Shown here piece by piece: positions 20,703 to 29,935 of a stretch of DNA of 64,000 nucleotides (the first letter of the stretch is position 1; every line of letters starts with the position of its first letter). The stretch spans positions 839,913 to 903,912 of the forward strand of contig CAJNDS010002568.1 in assembly GCA_905221605.1 (NCBI GenBank), in the 5' to 3' direction. The position numbers were made by a program, and so were the translations under genes. The notes beneath the pieces were generated by a model that worked only from the letters and a program-made list of their open reading frames with translations, was not told the origin of the DNA and ran no database searches. The DNA comes from Symbiodinium natans (taxonomy: Eukaryota; Sar; Dinophyceae; Suessiales; Symbiodiniaceae).

Positions 20703-21055
20703 ATATGGTCATTATAGCTGAGGGCTGTTCACTCGGTCTTCTGGGGGCTCTAAGGTTTTTGGTGTTTAGGGCTCCGGAAACTTTTAGGGTTAAACCCTAG
20801 ACCCTACCTGGACCCTAGACCCTGGACCCGGAACCCTGAACCTGACCCCTAAACTCTAGACTCTAAACCCTAGACCCTGAACCCTGAACCCTGAACCCTA
20901 AACCCTAAACCCTAAACCCCAAACCCCAAACCCTACCCCGCTCCTCAGCGCTGCAATTGCCACCAAGAAGGACCAGCTCTGTCCTCAGCTCCACAGGGCT
21001 TATGGTTTAGGGTTTAAGTTTAGGGTTTAAAGTTTAGGGTTTAGGGCTTAGGGTT

Positions 21056-21154
21056 AGGGGGTTTCCGATAATAGGGGATACCCTATTGGGGTCTAATACT
21101 TTTGGAGGGGTCTATTTTTTGATATTACGGGTCCGTTACTTTCGTAAGCCCCCA
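21056..21154. mobile_element. Palindromic element, family B (diverged)
   Basis: GGGGGTTTCCGATAATAGGG and TTTCGTAAGCCCCC form the inverted ends. The interior is diverged from the other copies. Confidence 0.5.
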
Positions 21155-21264
21155 CATAGGGATAAGGGTTCATGGTTTATAGGGTTTAGGCTTTGAGTTA
21201 CCCTAAACCCTAAACCCTAAACCCTAAACCCTAAACCCGAAACCCTAAACCCTAAACCCTAAAC

Positions 21265-21394
21265 CCTGAACGGCAGGATTGGTGTGCTTGCCATCAGATG
21301 ACGAGCGAGTCGCGGGCCACATGGGCCTTGTCTCGAGCGCGGCTTCATCGCAGAAGGATCTGGACTCGAAGCGTCCAGCGGCCATCGCAGACTG
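21265..21394 (-). CDS. Candidate exon, about 43 codons
   Basis: Acceptor GGTTTCAG, then QSAMAAGRFESRSFCDEAA and a continuation with LETRPMWPATRSSSDGKH, donor GTTTAG. CCCTAAA/TTTAGGG arrays flank it. One of the longer single-frame islands. Function unknown. Confidence 0.5.
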
Positions 21395-21518
21395 CTGAAA
21401 CCCTAAGCCCTAAGCCCTAAGCCCCAAACCCTAAACCCTAAGCCCTAAGCCCTAAACCCTAAACCCTAAGCCCTAAGCCCTAAACGCCCTAAACCCTAAA
21501 CCCGGGCGAAGCGCCGAC

Positions 21519-21586
21519 CTGCAGCCGCCTCCTTTCTCCTGCGATGTTGAGCTCTTTGCGGAGCTCTCGGAGGGCCAGCCGCGTTG
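21519..21586 (-). CDS. Candidate exon, basic helix-like
   Basis: Acceptor CCGAAAAG, two bases then TRLALRELRKELNIAGERR, donor CTGCAG|GTCGGC. Charged, with regularly spaced leucines that could form a helix. Confidence 0.48.
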
Positions 21587-21765
21587 CTTTTCGGGCTTGA
21601 AGGGTGTAGGGTTTGGGGTTTGGGGTTTGGGGTTTAGGGTTTAGGGTTTAGGGTTTAGGGTTGACGGTTTACGGTTTAGGGTTTAGGGAGTTTAGGGTTT
21701 TCATTCGAGGGTTTAGGGTTTGAAGGGGGTTTAAGGTCAAGAGTTTGGGCCCTGAGGGTAGTTAC

Positions 21766-21893
21766 ATGGTCCCGTAGTAGGGGCCCTTAGAAGAGGACCC
21801 CTTACCTCCTAAAACCCTATACAACCCAAGGGCCCATACTTCAGAACCCGTTTAAGGGACGTTAAGGGCTATGGAAAGCACCCTTAGAGTCTT
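21766..21893. mobile_element. Palindromic element, family C
   Basis: GGGTAGTTACATGGTCCC at the left; GGGCCCATACTT and TTTAAGGGACG inside the right half; right end decayed. Confidence 0.45.
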
Positions 21894-22069
21894 AGAGGCC
21901 CTTATTAGAGGGTATTGGGGGTGCAGGGTTGGGTTTCTCGTGGAATTTAAGGCTTAGGGCCTTGCCTTTAAGGATTCAAACAAGACTTAAATTGTCACAA
22001 GTTTCTACTACCCTCCCAGATTCAAAAGAAAGCTTAATCCTTAACCTCCTCTGTCGGGAAGGGTCTTGT

Positions 22070-22215
22070 TGGCGGTTTAGGGTTTCGGGTTTGGGGTTTA
22101 AGGTTTAAGGTTTAGGGTTTAGGGTTTAGGGCTTAGGGTTTCGGGTTTCGGGTTTAGGGTTTAGGGTTTAGGGTTTAGGGTTTAGGGTTTAGGGTTTAGG
22201 GTCTAGGGTTCAGGG
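22070..22215 (+). repeat. TTTAGGG array
   Basis: Nearly clean TTTAGGG with TTTCGGG and TTTAAGG variants. Confidence 0.88.
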
Positions 22216-22473
22216 ATTAAGATTTGGGGCCCTGTACTCAGTCTGTGTTCTTCAGTCAGCGAAGAAAGCCGCCCTCCGGGTCAACAAAACGGATGAATGA
22301 TCATCCAGAAGGTTGAAGGTTGCCCTACTCCGCGTGTGCAAGCTGCTCTACAAACCCTAAACCCTAAACCCTAATTAAACCCGAAACCCGAAACCCCCAC
22401 ACCCTAGACCCTAGACCCTAAACCCTCGACCCTAAACCCTAAACCCTGAGCCCTAAACCCTAAACCCTAAACC

Positions 22474-22552
22474 CTAGCCGAGAGTCCGGGGGATCGCCGT
22501 CGCGCAGCTCGGGAGGAAGTCCCCATCCCCCACGTCGTAGATGCACATCGTC
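22474..22552 (-). CDS. Candidate terminal exon
   Basis: Acceptor GCAGGCAG, frame MCIYDVGDGDFLPSCATAIP followed by RTLG and a TAG stop directly before the repeat. Function unknown. Confidence 0.45.
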
Positions 22553-23001
22553 CTGCCTGCGCGCTGGCGCAGGTCTGGAGTTTGGGGCTTCGGGTCTGGG
22601 GTTTCGGGTTCCCAAAGCCCTAAACCCTAAACCCTAAACCCCAAACCCTAAACCCTATTTGGCAACGTGAGAACCACTAATTGCTTCCGAACTGACTTCT
22701 GCAAAGCTGTTCGTCTCTGCTCCCTTCTCTCGGGTTTCAGAGCCAACAGGGCATCTTTATTTTTTCAAGTTCATCTCGTCATGGCAATGGTGAGGCCTAG
22801 TTCAAAAAGGCGTTGGTCGCTTTACCCTAAACCCTAAGGTATAACCCAACCCTAGCCCAATGAACCCCAACTCCCGACACCCTGGCAGGCCTCAACCCCC
22901 TTTCTCCCTCAACCCTAGACCCTAAACATCCCTGAACCCTGAACCCTGAGCCCTAAACCCTAAACCCTAAACCCTAAACCCTAAACCCTAAACCCTAAAC
23001 C

Positions 23002-23086
23002 CTAAACAAACAGAAAAGCCGAGGGCCCCCCCAAGTCCCGATCCTTCTTGCGGCTGCAGGTGAAAAGTCCTCCCTCCATCGCAGAC
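23002..23086 (-). CDS. Candidate exon
   Basis: Acceptor GAACAG, frame SAMEGGLFTCSRKKDRDLGG then PSAF, ending at a GTTTGT donor or at TAG in the repeat. Unrecognised. Confidence 0.42.
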
Positions 23087-23597
23087 CTGTTCTTCGCTTG
23101 GTAGCCCAGGGACAAAGTTTTAACATAGGGGTTAGGATTTAGGGTTTAGGGTTCAAGCAGGGGAAGGGTTTAGGATTTAGGGTTTAGGGTTTAGGGTTTA
23201 GGGCTTAGGGTTGGCTACTCTGTAGCCTTGACAGACAAATGGCAAAGGGTACCACGGGGCCACCAAGTTCGTTTAGAGGATACATAAGGTCTAGGGTCTA
23301 GGCTTTTCGTTGGCGCCAGGGATTTCAAGAGGCCTTTACGTTTTTGAATGCCTCCACATCATCCAGATGTTGAGGGTTTTCGCGAGATTCTTTACAAAGA
23401 CACGGCGAACGCTTCGTTCTTCTCTCTTCCCCCACCTCTTGCCCAACCGAACCCGAACAAGGAAGCCCTAAACCCTGAACCCGAAACCCTAAACCCTGGA
23501 CGAAAAAACTGTGAAGGTTGCTTTGAACTCGACCTTGGAAAGCTGAGGGAGAGATCTCCCAAGGGAACACAGGAGCCAAAATTCTTAGGGTACTGTC

Positions 23598-23716
23598 GTT
23601 TCATGGTCCCTTAATGTGGGCCCTTAAAAGCAGACCCCTTATGTACCCCTTATATACCCTAAACAGTCCAACTTGAAAGAGGGTAAGGAACCACATTAAG
23701 GAACCACACAACTACC
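23598..23716. mobile_element. Palindromic element, family C
   Basis: GTTTCATGGTCCCTTAATGT at the left is mirrored by ACATTAAGGAACCACACAAC at the right. About 120 bp. Confidence 0.55.
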
Positions 23717-23859
23717 TCTAAACCTTAATCCCCAAACCGAAAAACCCTTAGAAAAACCAGAGTGCAAGAGGGGAACCCCCTAGAATTTAAAACCCTAAAC
23801 CCTAAACCCTAAACCCCAAACCCTAAACCCTAAACCCTAGGGTTACGTCTGGTCATGGC

Positions 23860-23942
23860 TCAGGCCGCGACGCAGACGCAGTCCTCCTCCCTCCAGGCCA
23901 CCTGCAAGATCTCCTCCCCTTCCAGCTGGGTGCTGTAGACCT
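23860..23942 (-). CDS. Candidate terminal exon
   Basis: Acceptor GAGCCGCCAG, frame EVYSTQLEGEEILQVAWREE then DCVCVAA and a TGA stop. Acidic and codon-biased. CCCTAAA and TTTAGGG arrays on either side. Confidence 0.5.
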
Positions 23943-23956
23943 CTGGCGGCTCGCAA

Positions 23957-24092
23957 AGGGTTTAGGGTCTGGGGTTTAGGGTTTCGGGTTTAGGGTTTAG
24001 GGTTTAGGGTTTGGGGTTTAGGGTTTAGGGTTTAGGGTTTAGGGTTTAGGGCTTAGGGTTTAGGGTTTAGGGTTTAGGGTTTAGGGTTTAGG
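23957..24092 (+). repeat. TTTAGGG array
   Basis: Clean array, ending in an A-run (GGGCAAAAAAAACCCC). Confidence 0.88.
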
Positions 24093-24229
24093 GCAAAAAA
24101 AACCCCAAGACGTGGCACCCTGAGCGGAGGGCGTGACCCTAAGCCCACAAAACCCCAGGGTGTGGGACCCTAAGGCAGGGCGGGACCTGAAGCCCGAAAC
24201 CCTAGGACCCTAAGCCCTAAACCGAGAAA

Positions 24230-24367
24230 CCCTAAACCCTGAACCCTGAAACCCTAACTAAACCCTAAACCCTAAACCCTAGACCCTAAACCCTAAACCC
24301 TAAACCCTAAACCCTAAACCCTAAACCCTAAACCCTAAACCCTAACCCTAAACCCTAAACCCTAAAC
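24230..24367 (-). repeat. CCCTAAA array
   Basis: About 18 units, nearly clean. It ends exactly at the donor of the exon 24,368-24,472 on the transcribed strand. Confidence 0.88.
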
Positions 24368-24472
24368 CATGTCAAGGGCACTGCGGCTACTGCTCCAGAA
24401 CGCCATGGCCTCCCGGACATTGCCGTTCGCTGCGTCCTCGACTGCAAAGAAGGACCTCATTCCACGCAAAAG
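24368..24472 (-). CDS. Candidate exon, 35 codons
   Basis: Acceptor CGAACAG, phase 0, LLRGMRSFFAVEDAANGNVR then EAMAFWSSSRSALDM, donor GACATG|GTTTAG. One of the cleanest examples: both splice sites, codon bias and a phase-0 length agree. No domain recognised. Confidence 0.55.
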
Positions 24473-24628
24473 CTGTTCGTAGGATTTATCGGGCTGATGG
24501 GAGTCTATTGGGTAGAAAGACTTAAGATGACTTAAGATATCCCTAAACCCTAAACCCTAAGCCCTAAACCCGAAGCTCTAAACCCCAAACCCGAAACCCG
24601 AAACCCTAACAGGCTTCGTACAACGCTT

Positions 24629-24685
24629 CGGGTTTAGGGCTGCCTGTCGCCTTCCTGTTCAATCCGTTTTGGCTGAGGCCCGCAC
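24629..24685 (-). CDS. Candidate short exon
   Basis: Acceptor ACTGGTCAG, frame CGPQPKRIEQEGDRQP. No clear donor at its end, so the 3-prime limit is unknown. Confidence 0.3.
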
Positions 24686-25175
24686 CTGACCAGTGCCGGC
24701 TTTTGGGGGCTTTAGGGACAAGGGCTTAGGGTTGAGGGTTGAGGGTTGAGAGGGTTTAGGGTTTAGGGTTTGGGGTGAGGGCGTTTGGGTTCTGAGGGCT
24801 TTAGGGCTGAGGGAAGCTACCCAAGCGGTGGTTAAGGGTTGAGGGTGAAGGGTTCCATTCGAAGCACAGTAAACATGTGAGTTGCAACTAGTCCCTTGGG
24901 TTATATGAGTGGCTCTCTAGACTAGGCTTCCTTTTTGGGTCCTATATGTAATCTAAAGGACCTTATTGCAGAGAACTGCCCATATAGAGCTCCTGCGAGC
25001 AATCTGGAGAGGGCGGCTCAGTGAGTATGCAGCGCAGGTGCGGGGTTTAGGGTTGAGGGTTTAGGGTATAGGGTGTAGGGTTTAAGGTTTAAGGTTTAGG
25101 GCTTCGGGTTGTAGGGTTTAGGGTTTAGGGTTTCGGGGCTTACTTCCACTGCTTATATGGGTCTTGGCATCTCAC

Positions 25176-25255
25176 CTAGCGAAGGCATGCCAAGATGAGC
25201 TCCCGGCACATGGCCGCCGGTACAGGCCACACACAGCAAAGCTGGGCCATCCTCA
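25176..25255 (-). CDS. Candidate exon
   Basis: Acceptor CTACAAG and the strong donor CGCTAG|GTGAGA. Two frames are open: PALLCVACTGGHVPGAHLG or FAVCGLYRRPCAGSSSWHAF. Splice sites are better supported than the frame. Confidence 0.4.
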
Positions 25256-25269
25256 CTTGTAGAAAAGGA

Positions 25270-25482
25270 AGGGTTCAGGGTTTAGGTTTTAGGGTTTAGG
25301 GTTTAGGGTTTAGGCTTTAGGCTTTAAGGTTTAGGGTTTAGGGTTTAGGGTTTAGGGTTTAGGGTTTAAGGTTTAGGGTTTAGGGTTTAGGGTTTAGGGT
25401 TTAGGGTTTAGGGTTTAGGGTTTAGGGTTTAGGGTTTAGGGTTTAGCGTTTAGGGTTTAGGGTTTAGGGTTTAGGGTTTACC
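25270..25482 (+). repeat. TTTAGGG array
   Basis: About 210 bp, mostly clean, with TTTAAGG and CTTTAGG variants. Confidence 0.9.
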
Positions 25483-25984
25483 CTCTAAACCTCAGACTCA
25501 TCAAGCTATTTTTGAGCCTTTGGGCGCTTGCATCGGTCTTCTTGGGTGGTTCTGAAGTCGAGGCTTTGGGTTGAGGGTTTAGGGTTTAGGGCTTCGGGCT
25601 TCGGGTTTAGGGTATAAGAGGTTGAGAATCCTTGCAAGGAGCTACCGCACTAGGGGGGGCCTGGGGTTTAGAATGAAAATATGCTGGACTTGGGGCCTGC
25701 AACGAGTTCAGCAATCCCAAACCCAACCTTCAAAGATCTCGTTTAAGAGTTCTTTTGGGTTCTTGACGGTTCTTGAGGGTTCTTAGAGTTTGAGGGTTCT
25801 CAAGGGTTTTTTAGGGTTCTTTGGGGTTGTTTAGGGTTATTGATGTTTTGGGCTTGTGGTGAGACAGCCATCGCTGCGGCACACGCGCGCACACTCCACT
25901 TTGAGGCTTTCTTGAAGATCCAGCTAGTGGTGGGTGGATAAATGAGGGGACTAAAGGGGGGACCCTTATTTATAAGGGACCTTA

Positions 25985-26028
25985 CTTGGAGGTTCATGGT
26001 ACTTAGTCACCCACCCTGAACCTCCAAG
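25985..26028. mobile_element. Minimal family A palindrome
   Basis: CTTGGAGGTTCATGGTACTT followed by AGTCACCC and then CCTGAACCTCCAAG: 44 bp, essentially only the two termini. Probably an internally deleted copy. Confidence 0.55.
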
Positions 26029-26519
26029 CAGGGGCTATAATGGAATGAGCATCTGAAGGCTGAAGCTCTACTACACCCCTGCGGAAGTAACCCTGACTTT
26101 TCCTTGGCTGCGAAACTCTAAACAAACCCCAAACCCCAACACCCTAAACCCCAAACCCACATCCAAAACTTTAAACCCCGAAGCCCCCAAACCCTGAAGC
26201 CATCGGTTTAGGGTTTAGGGTTGAGCGTTTAGAGTTTAGGGTGTCGACACCTGGTTGGTGGAAATCCGCGAGGGCGCGCTATCGAGCGAGAAGGTGCCTT
26301 GAGAACGCTCGAAGGGTTTGAGGGACTTTATGGGGGACTTAGGGTTAGGGTTTATGCTTTTAGGGCTCAGGGTTTAGGGTTAGGGGTCAGGGTTCAGGGT
26401 TTAGGGATCAGGGTTTAAGGTTTAAGGTTAGCGACTGTAGGGTGTCAGAGCTTTTGGGGACTTTACGGACTTCAGGGATTGCGAGTTTTTGGAGGGCTTT
26501 ACGAAGGGATTCTAGGGTT

Positions 26520-26745
26520 TGGGGTTTCGGGTTTGGGGTTTAGAGTTTAGGGTTTAGGGTTTAGGGTTTAGGGTTTGGGGTTTAGGGTTTAAGGTTTGGG
26601 GTTTTGGGTTTAGGGTGTAGGGTCTAGGGTTTAGGGTTTAGGGTTTAGGGTTTAGGCTTTAGGGTTTAGGGTGTAGGGTTTTAGGGTTTAGGGTTTAGGG
26701 TTTAGGGGCTTAGGGGTTTAGGGTTTAGGGTTTAGGGGTTGAGTA
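26520..26745 (+). repeat. TTTAGGG array
   Basis: Clean and degenerate TTTAGGG with GTGTAGGG variants. Confidence 0.88.
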
Positions 26746-26771
26746 CATGTTGGCACAGGGTGGAGCTCTAG

Positions 26772-26917
26772 GGGTAGTTGCATGGTCCCTTAATGGGGTC
26801 CCTGACCTTCTTTAAGGGGATCTGAAAGTGGGCCCTTGGGCTTGATAGGGTATATAAGGCTTCTTAAGGGTACGTTCGGGGTCCCCTATTTAAGGGCCCA
26901 TATTGAGTGAACTACCC
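26772..26917. mobile_element. Palindromic element, family C
   Basis: GGTAGTTGCATGGTCCCTTA at the left and GTGAACTACCC at the right; internal AAGTGGGCCCTT and TTTAAGGGCCCA. About 146 bp. Confidence 0.55.
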
Positions 26918-26934
26918 TAAACCCTAAACCCTAC

Positions 26935-27250
26935 AGTAGGCAGGACACCCCGAAAGCAGAGCTGGCTGCTGAAGCGCCAGCTGCCAAACCAAAGCCTCCC
27001 TTGTCCTGTCCTCCAGCATATTGGCCCTGCCTGCCCTTGCCATACACGCCGTAGCCGCTGCCCCACCCTCCCTGTCATGTAGCCCCAACTGCTCTTGCCA
27101 CGCACGCCGTCCAGTTTCGCTTGCCATAGCCTCCATAGTACTGGCCCCAACTTTTGCCATACACACCGTAGCCGCAGCGCCAGCTTTCCTGCTTAAGGCC
27201 TCTATAGTATTGGCCCCAACTGCTCTTGCCACGCGCTCCGTAGCCTTGGG
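26935..27250 (-). pseudogene. Gly/Tyr-rich coding repeat, frame-broken
   Basis: On the minus strand, units of the form GYGVYGKSWGQYYGGYGK and RGKSSWGQYY recur at least three times but in different frames, separated by apparent indels. A second frame stays open throughout (about 100 residues, Ala/Met-rich). The Gly/Tyr reading resembles low-complexity tails of RNA-binding proteins; that comparison is loose. It is either a decayed exon or a repeat read in a long chance frame. Confidence 0.35.
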
Positions 27251-27479
27251 CTCAGGGCTTGGGAGGGTTTCGGGCTTAGGGCTTAGGGTTTACGGTTGAG
27301 GGTTGGAGAGTTTAGGGTTTAGGGCTTAGGGTTTAGGGGTTTAGGGTGAATTACATCCAAGTGCACCAAATCCTGCAAGCCTTAGGGGGCAATCAAGGTC
27401 GGGTTGTGTCCAGACCATGAAAAGGATGGATGCTTGAAAGCAGCCACTGGTCTTCGAAAGCAGTTCAAGCGTAAACCAT

Positions 27480-27895
27480 AAACCCTGCATCTTAGACCCT
27501 ACACCCTTGCTGCCCTAAACCCTAAACCCTAAACCCTAAACCCTAAACCCCTAAACCCTAAACCCCAAACCCTGAACCACGACTCACGGGGGTCATGGGG
27601 CTGCCAGCCACAACAGCCTGATGGGGTTCACCTATGGTGTTTAGGGCTTGGGGTTGGGCCCTAACCCTAAACCCTAAACCCTAAACCCTAAACCCGCCTA
27701 ACCCTACAAGCCCCAAACTCGATATCCCCTAAAAGCCCTAAAAGCCCTCAAAGCCCTAAAAGCCCTAAAAACCCTAAAAACCCTAACACACCACTAAAAA
27801 CCCTAAAAAACCTAAAACACCTAATAAAACTTTAAAAAAAACCTAAAAAAACCTTTAACAAAAAACCTAAAAAAAAAAACCTTAAAAAAAACTAT
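27480..27895 (-). repeat. CCCTAAA array decaying to A-rich
   Basis: Clean blocks at 27,515-27,570 and 27,660-27,695, then AAAGCCCTAAAA units grading into A-rich AACCTAAAAAAA up to the retrotransposon target site. Confidence 0.8.
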
Positions 27896-27909
27896 GCCCA
27901 TTAGAGTTG
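27896..27909. repeat. Target-site duplication, 3-prime side of the LINE
   Basis: GCCCATTAGAGTTG, identical to 40,928-40,941. Perfect 14-bp direct repeat flanking the 13-kb element. Confidence 0.85.
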
Positions 27910-27913
27910 GGGG

Positions 27914-28552
<639 letters not shown>

Positions 28553-29935
28553 CTATGGCCGCAGAAGCAACTGCGGGTCGCGGTAATTCAAATGCCCCTC
28601 AGTGTCTAGCAGCACCACCGCCCTATCCAGCACCTCACTGACATCATCCTCCCGAAGATTTGGACGGCCTGCCTGCTGAAGGTGTTGCACCAGGGCAGAT
28701 CGGAGGAGATCGATAGTCGTGGGACCATGTCCCAAACGACGCAGCACCCAGCGGCGCACTCGCCTAACACTGATAGCCGCAGTGTCAGTAGGCGCACGCC
28801 AGCCAGCACCTGGCCTTACTTCGGCAGCGAGGCCCTGCAAGTGGTCGTGGAGAGGCCCAGGAGGGAGATCCTGTCTGGGAAGTCTGGGGCAAGCACTCAC
28901 AGATGATACGAAGGACCAGAGACAGTCCGGACACATGGGACCCCTAGTCATGGCGGCGGGCAGGTAGCTGGGGTGGATGCCACAGTTCCATGTCGGGCAG
29001 GCTCCACGCCGATGAAGGGCCGTGCCGCACACCATACAGGCATCATCTTCGTCTGTGCACCTTCGGCACCACGGACAGGGGTGCACCTGCGGCCGGCGGG
29101 GAGAGAATCTCACTCGCCCGCAGTGCCAGCAAATATCCGGCCACGCCGCTTCGGCGTTGTGCGGGCAGTCGCACGGAGGAAGCTGGAACAGCTGGACGAC
29201 TGCTGACCAAAGCGGCATCTCAGGACCCCACGCAGGGCTACCCGCCACCAAAAAAGGTACTCCAGCCGCTTGAAGGGCAGTTCGGACAACGGCAGCCGAG
29301 AGACCTCTAGTGAGAGCATCCCGTGCACCTTCCTGTCGGATTCGAGCGGTGGCAGCTTCTTCAGGGAGCAGCTGCCAACGGAGCTGCTGGATGATGCGGG
29401 CGCCCGCTCCATCCATCCACTGCTGCAAGCGCCGCAGTCCCGCAGCGGCCCCCATAGCTGGAGCATCAGGAGGAGGGACCTCCTCCTGTGGAGCCTGGGC
29501 ACTTCGCACCAGGGCCAGATAGGCCTGCACCCTTTGCAGGTATTGCGCACGTATGCAGCGCAAGCCAAGGAGGAGAAGGCTGGTGATTCTAACGGCGCTT
29601 CCCATTTGGAGGTCCGCAGAAAGGCGCTCGCGTGCCTCTGTCTCCGCCAACTCCATGTGTCTGAGCTCAGCAAACCCCTCCGCACCAGCCGCCTCCTCAG
29701 CGACACTGCTGCTCAAGCACTGACCCAGCCGGAGCGGGATGACCCCTCGGTACGCCAGCTCCTCTGGTCGTTCTTGTTCAACGCCAGCAGCGCTGCTGAC
29801 GTTATCCTCCCTGCTGAGGAGGGCTTCCCGGGATGGTGTGGTGATGAACCACCGCCAGGCAGAGAGCAGCGGCCACCGTGTCTCGTCTGCCGGGAGAGGC
29901 GCGATGACGGGTCGGCCCGCCCTTACCCAACGCCA
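28553..29935 (-). CDS. LINE ORF3 C-terminal part: Cys/His-rich domain
   Basis: This frame is open across and upstream of the RT frame stop at 29,802, so it looks like the natural continuation of ORF3 after a +1 frame change between about 29,935 and 29,880. The first part reads ADETRWPLLSAWRWFITTP, followed by a long Ala/Arg/Leu-rich helical region. Counting from the TTG at 29,716, a dense cluster follows: C182, C184, H186, C196-x2-C199, C214-x2-C217, C220, C227-x2-C230, H235, C240-x4-C245 and C262-x2-C265, enough ligands for three or four zinc ions. TAG stop at 28,553. No family recognised; a nucleic-acid-binding role is a guess. No ATG begins this part, supporting continuity with RT. Confidence 0.65.
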   Translation of the reverse strand, partial: WRWVRAGRPVIAPLPADETRWPLLSAWRWFITTPSREALLSREDNVSSAAGVEQERPEELAYRGVIPLRLGQCLSSSVAEEAAGAEGFAELRHMELAETEARERLSADLQMGSAVRITSLLLLGLRCIRAQYLQRVQAYLALVRSAQAPQEEVPPPDAPAMGAAAGLRRLQQWMDGAGARIIQQLRWQLLPEEAATARIRQEGARDALTRGLSAAVVRTALQAAGVPFLVAGSPAWGPEMPLWSAVVQLFQLPPCDCPHNAEAAWPDICWHCGRVRFSPRRPQVHPCPWCRRCTDEDDACMVCGTALHRRGACPTWNCGIHPSYLPAAMTRGPMCPDCLWSFVSSVSACPRLPRQDLPPGPLHDHLQGLAAEVRPGAGWRAPTDTAAISVRRVRRWVLRRLGHGPTTIDLLRSALVQHLQQAGRPNLREDDVSEVLDRAVVLLDTEGHLNYRDPQLLLRP

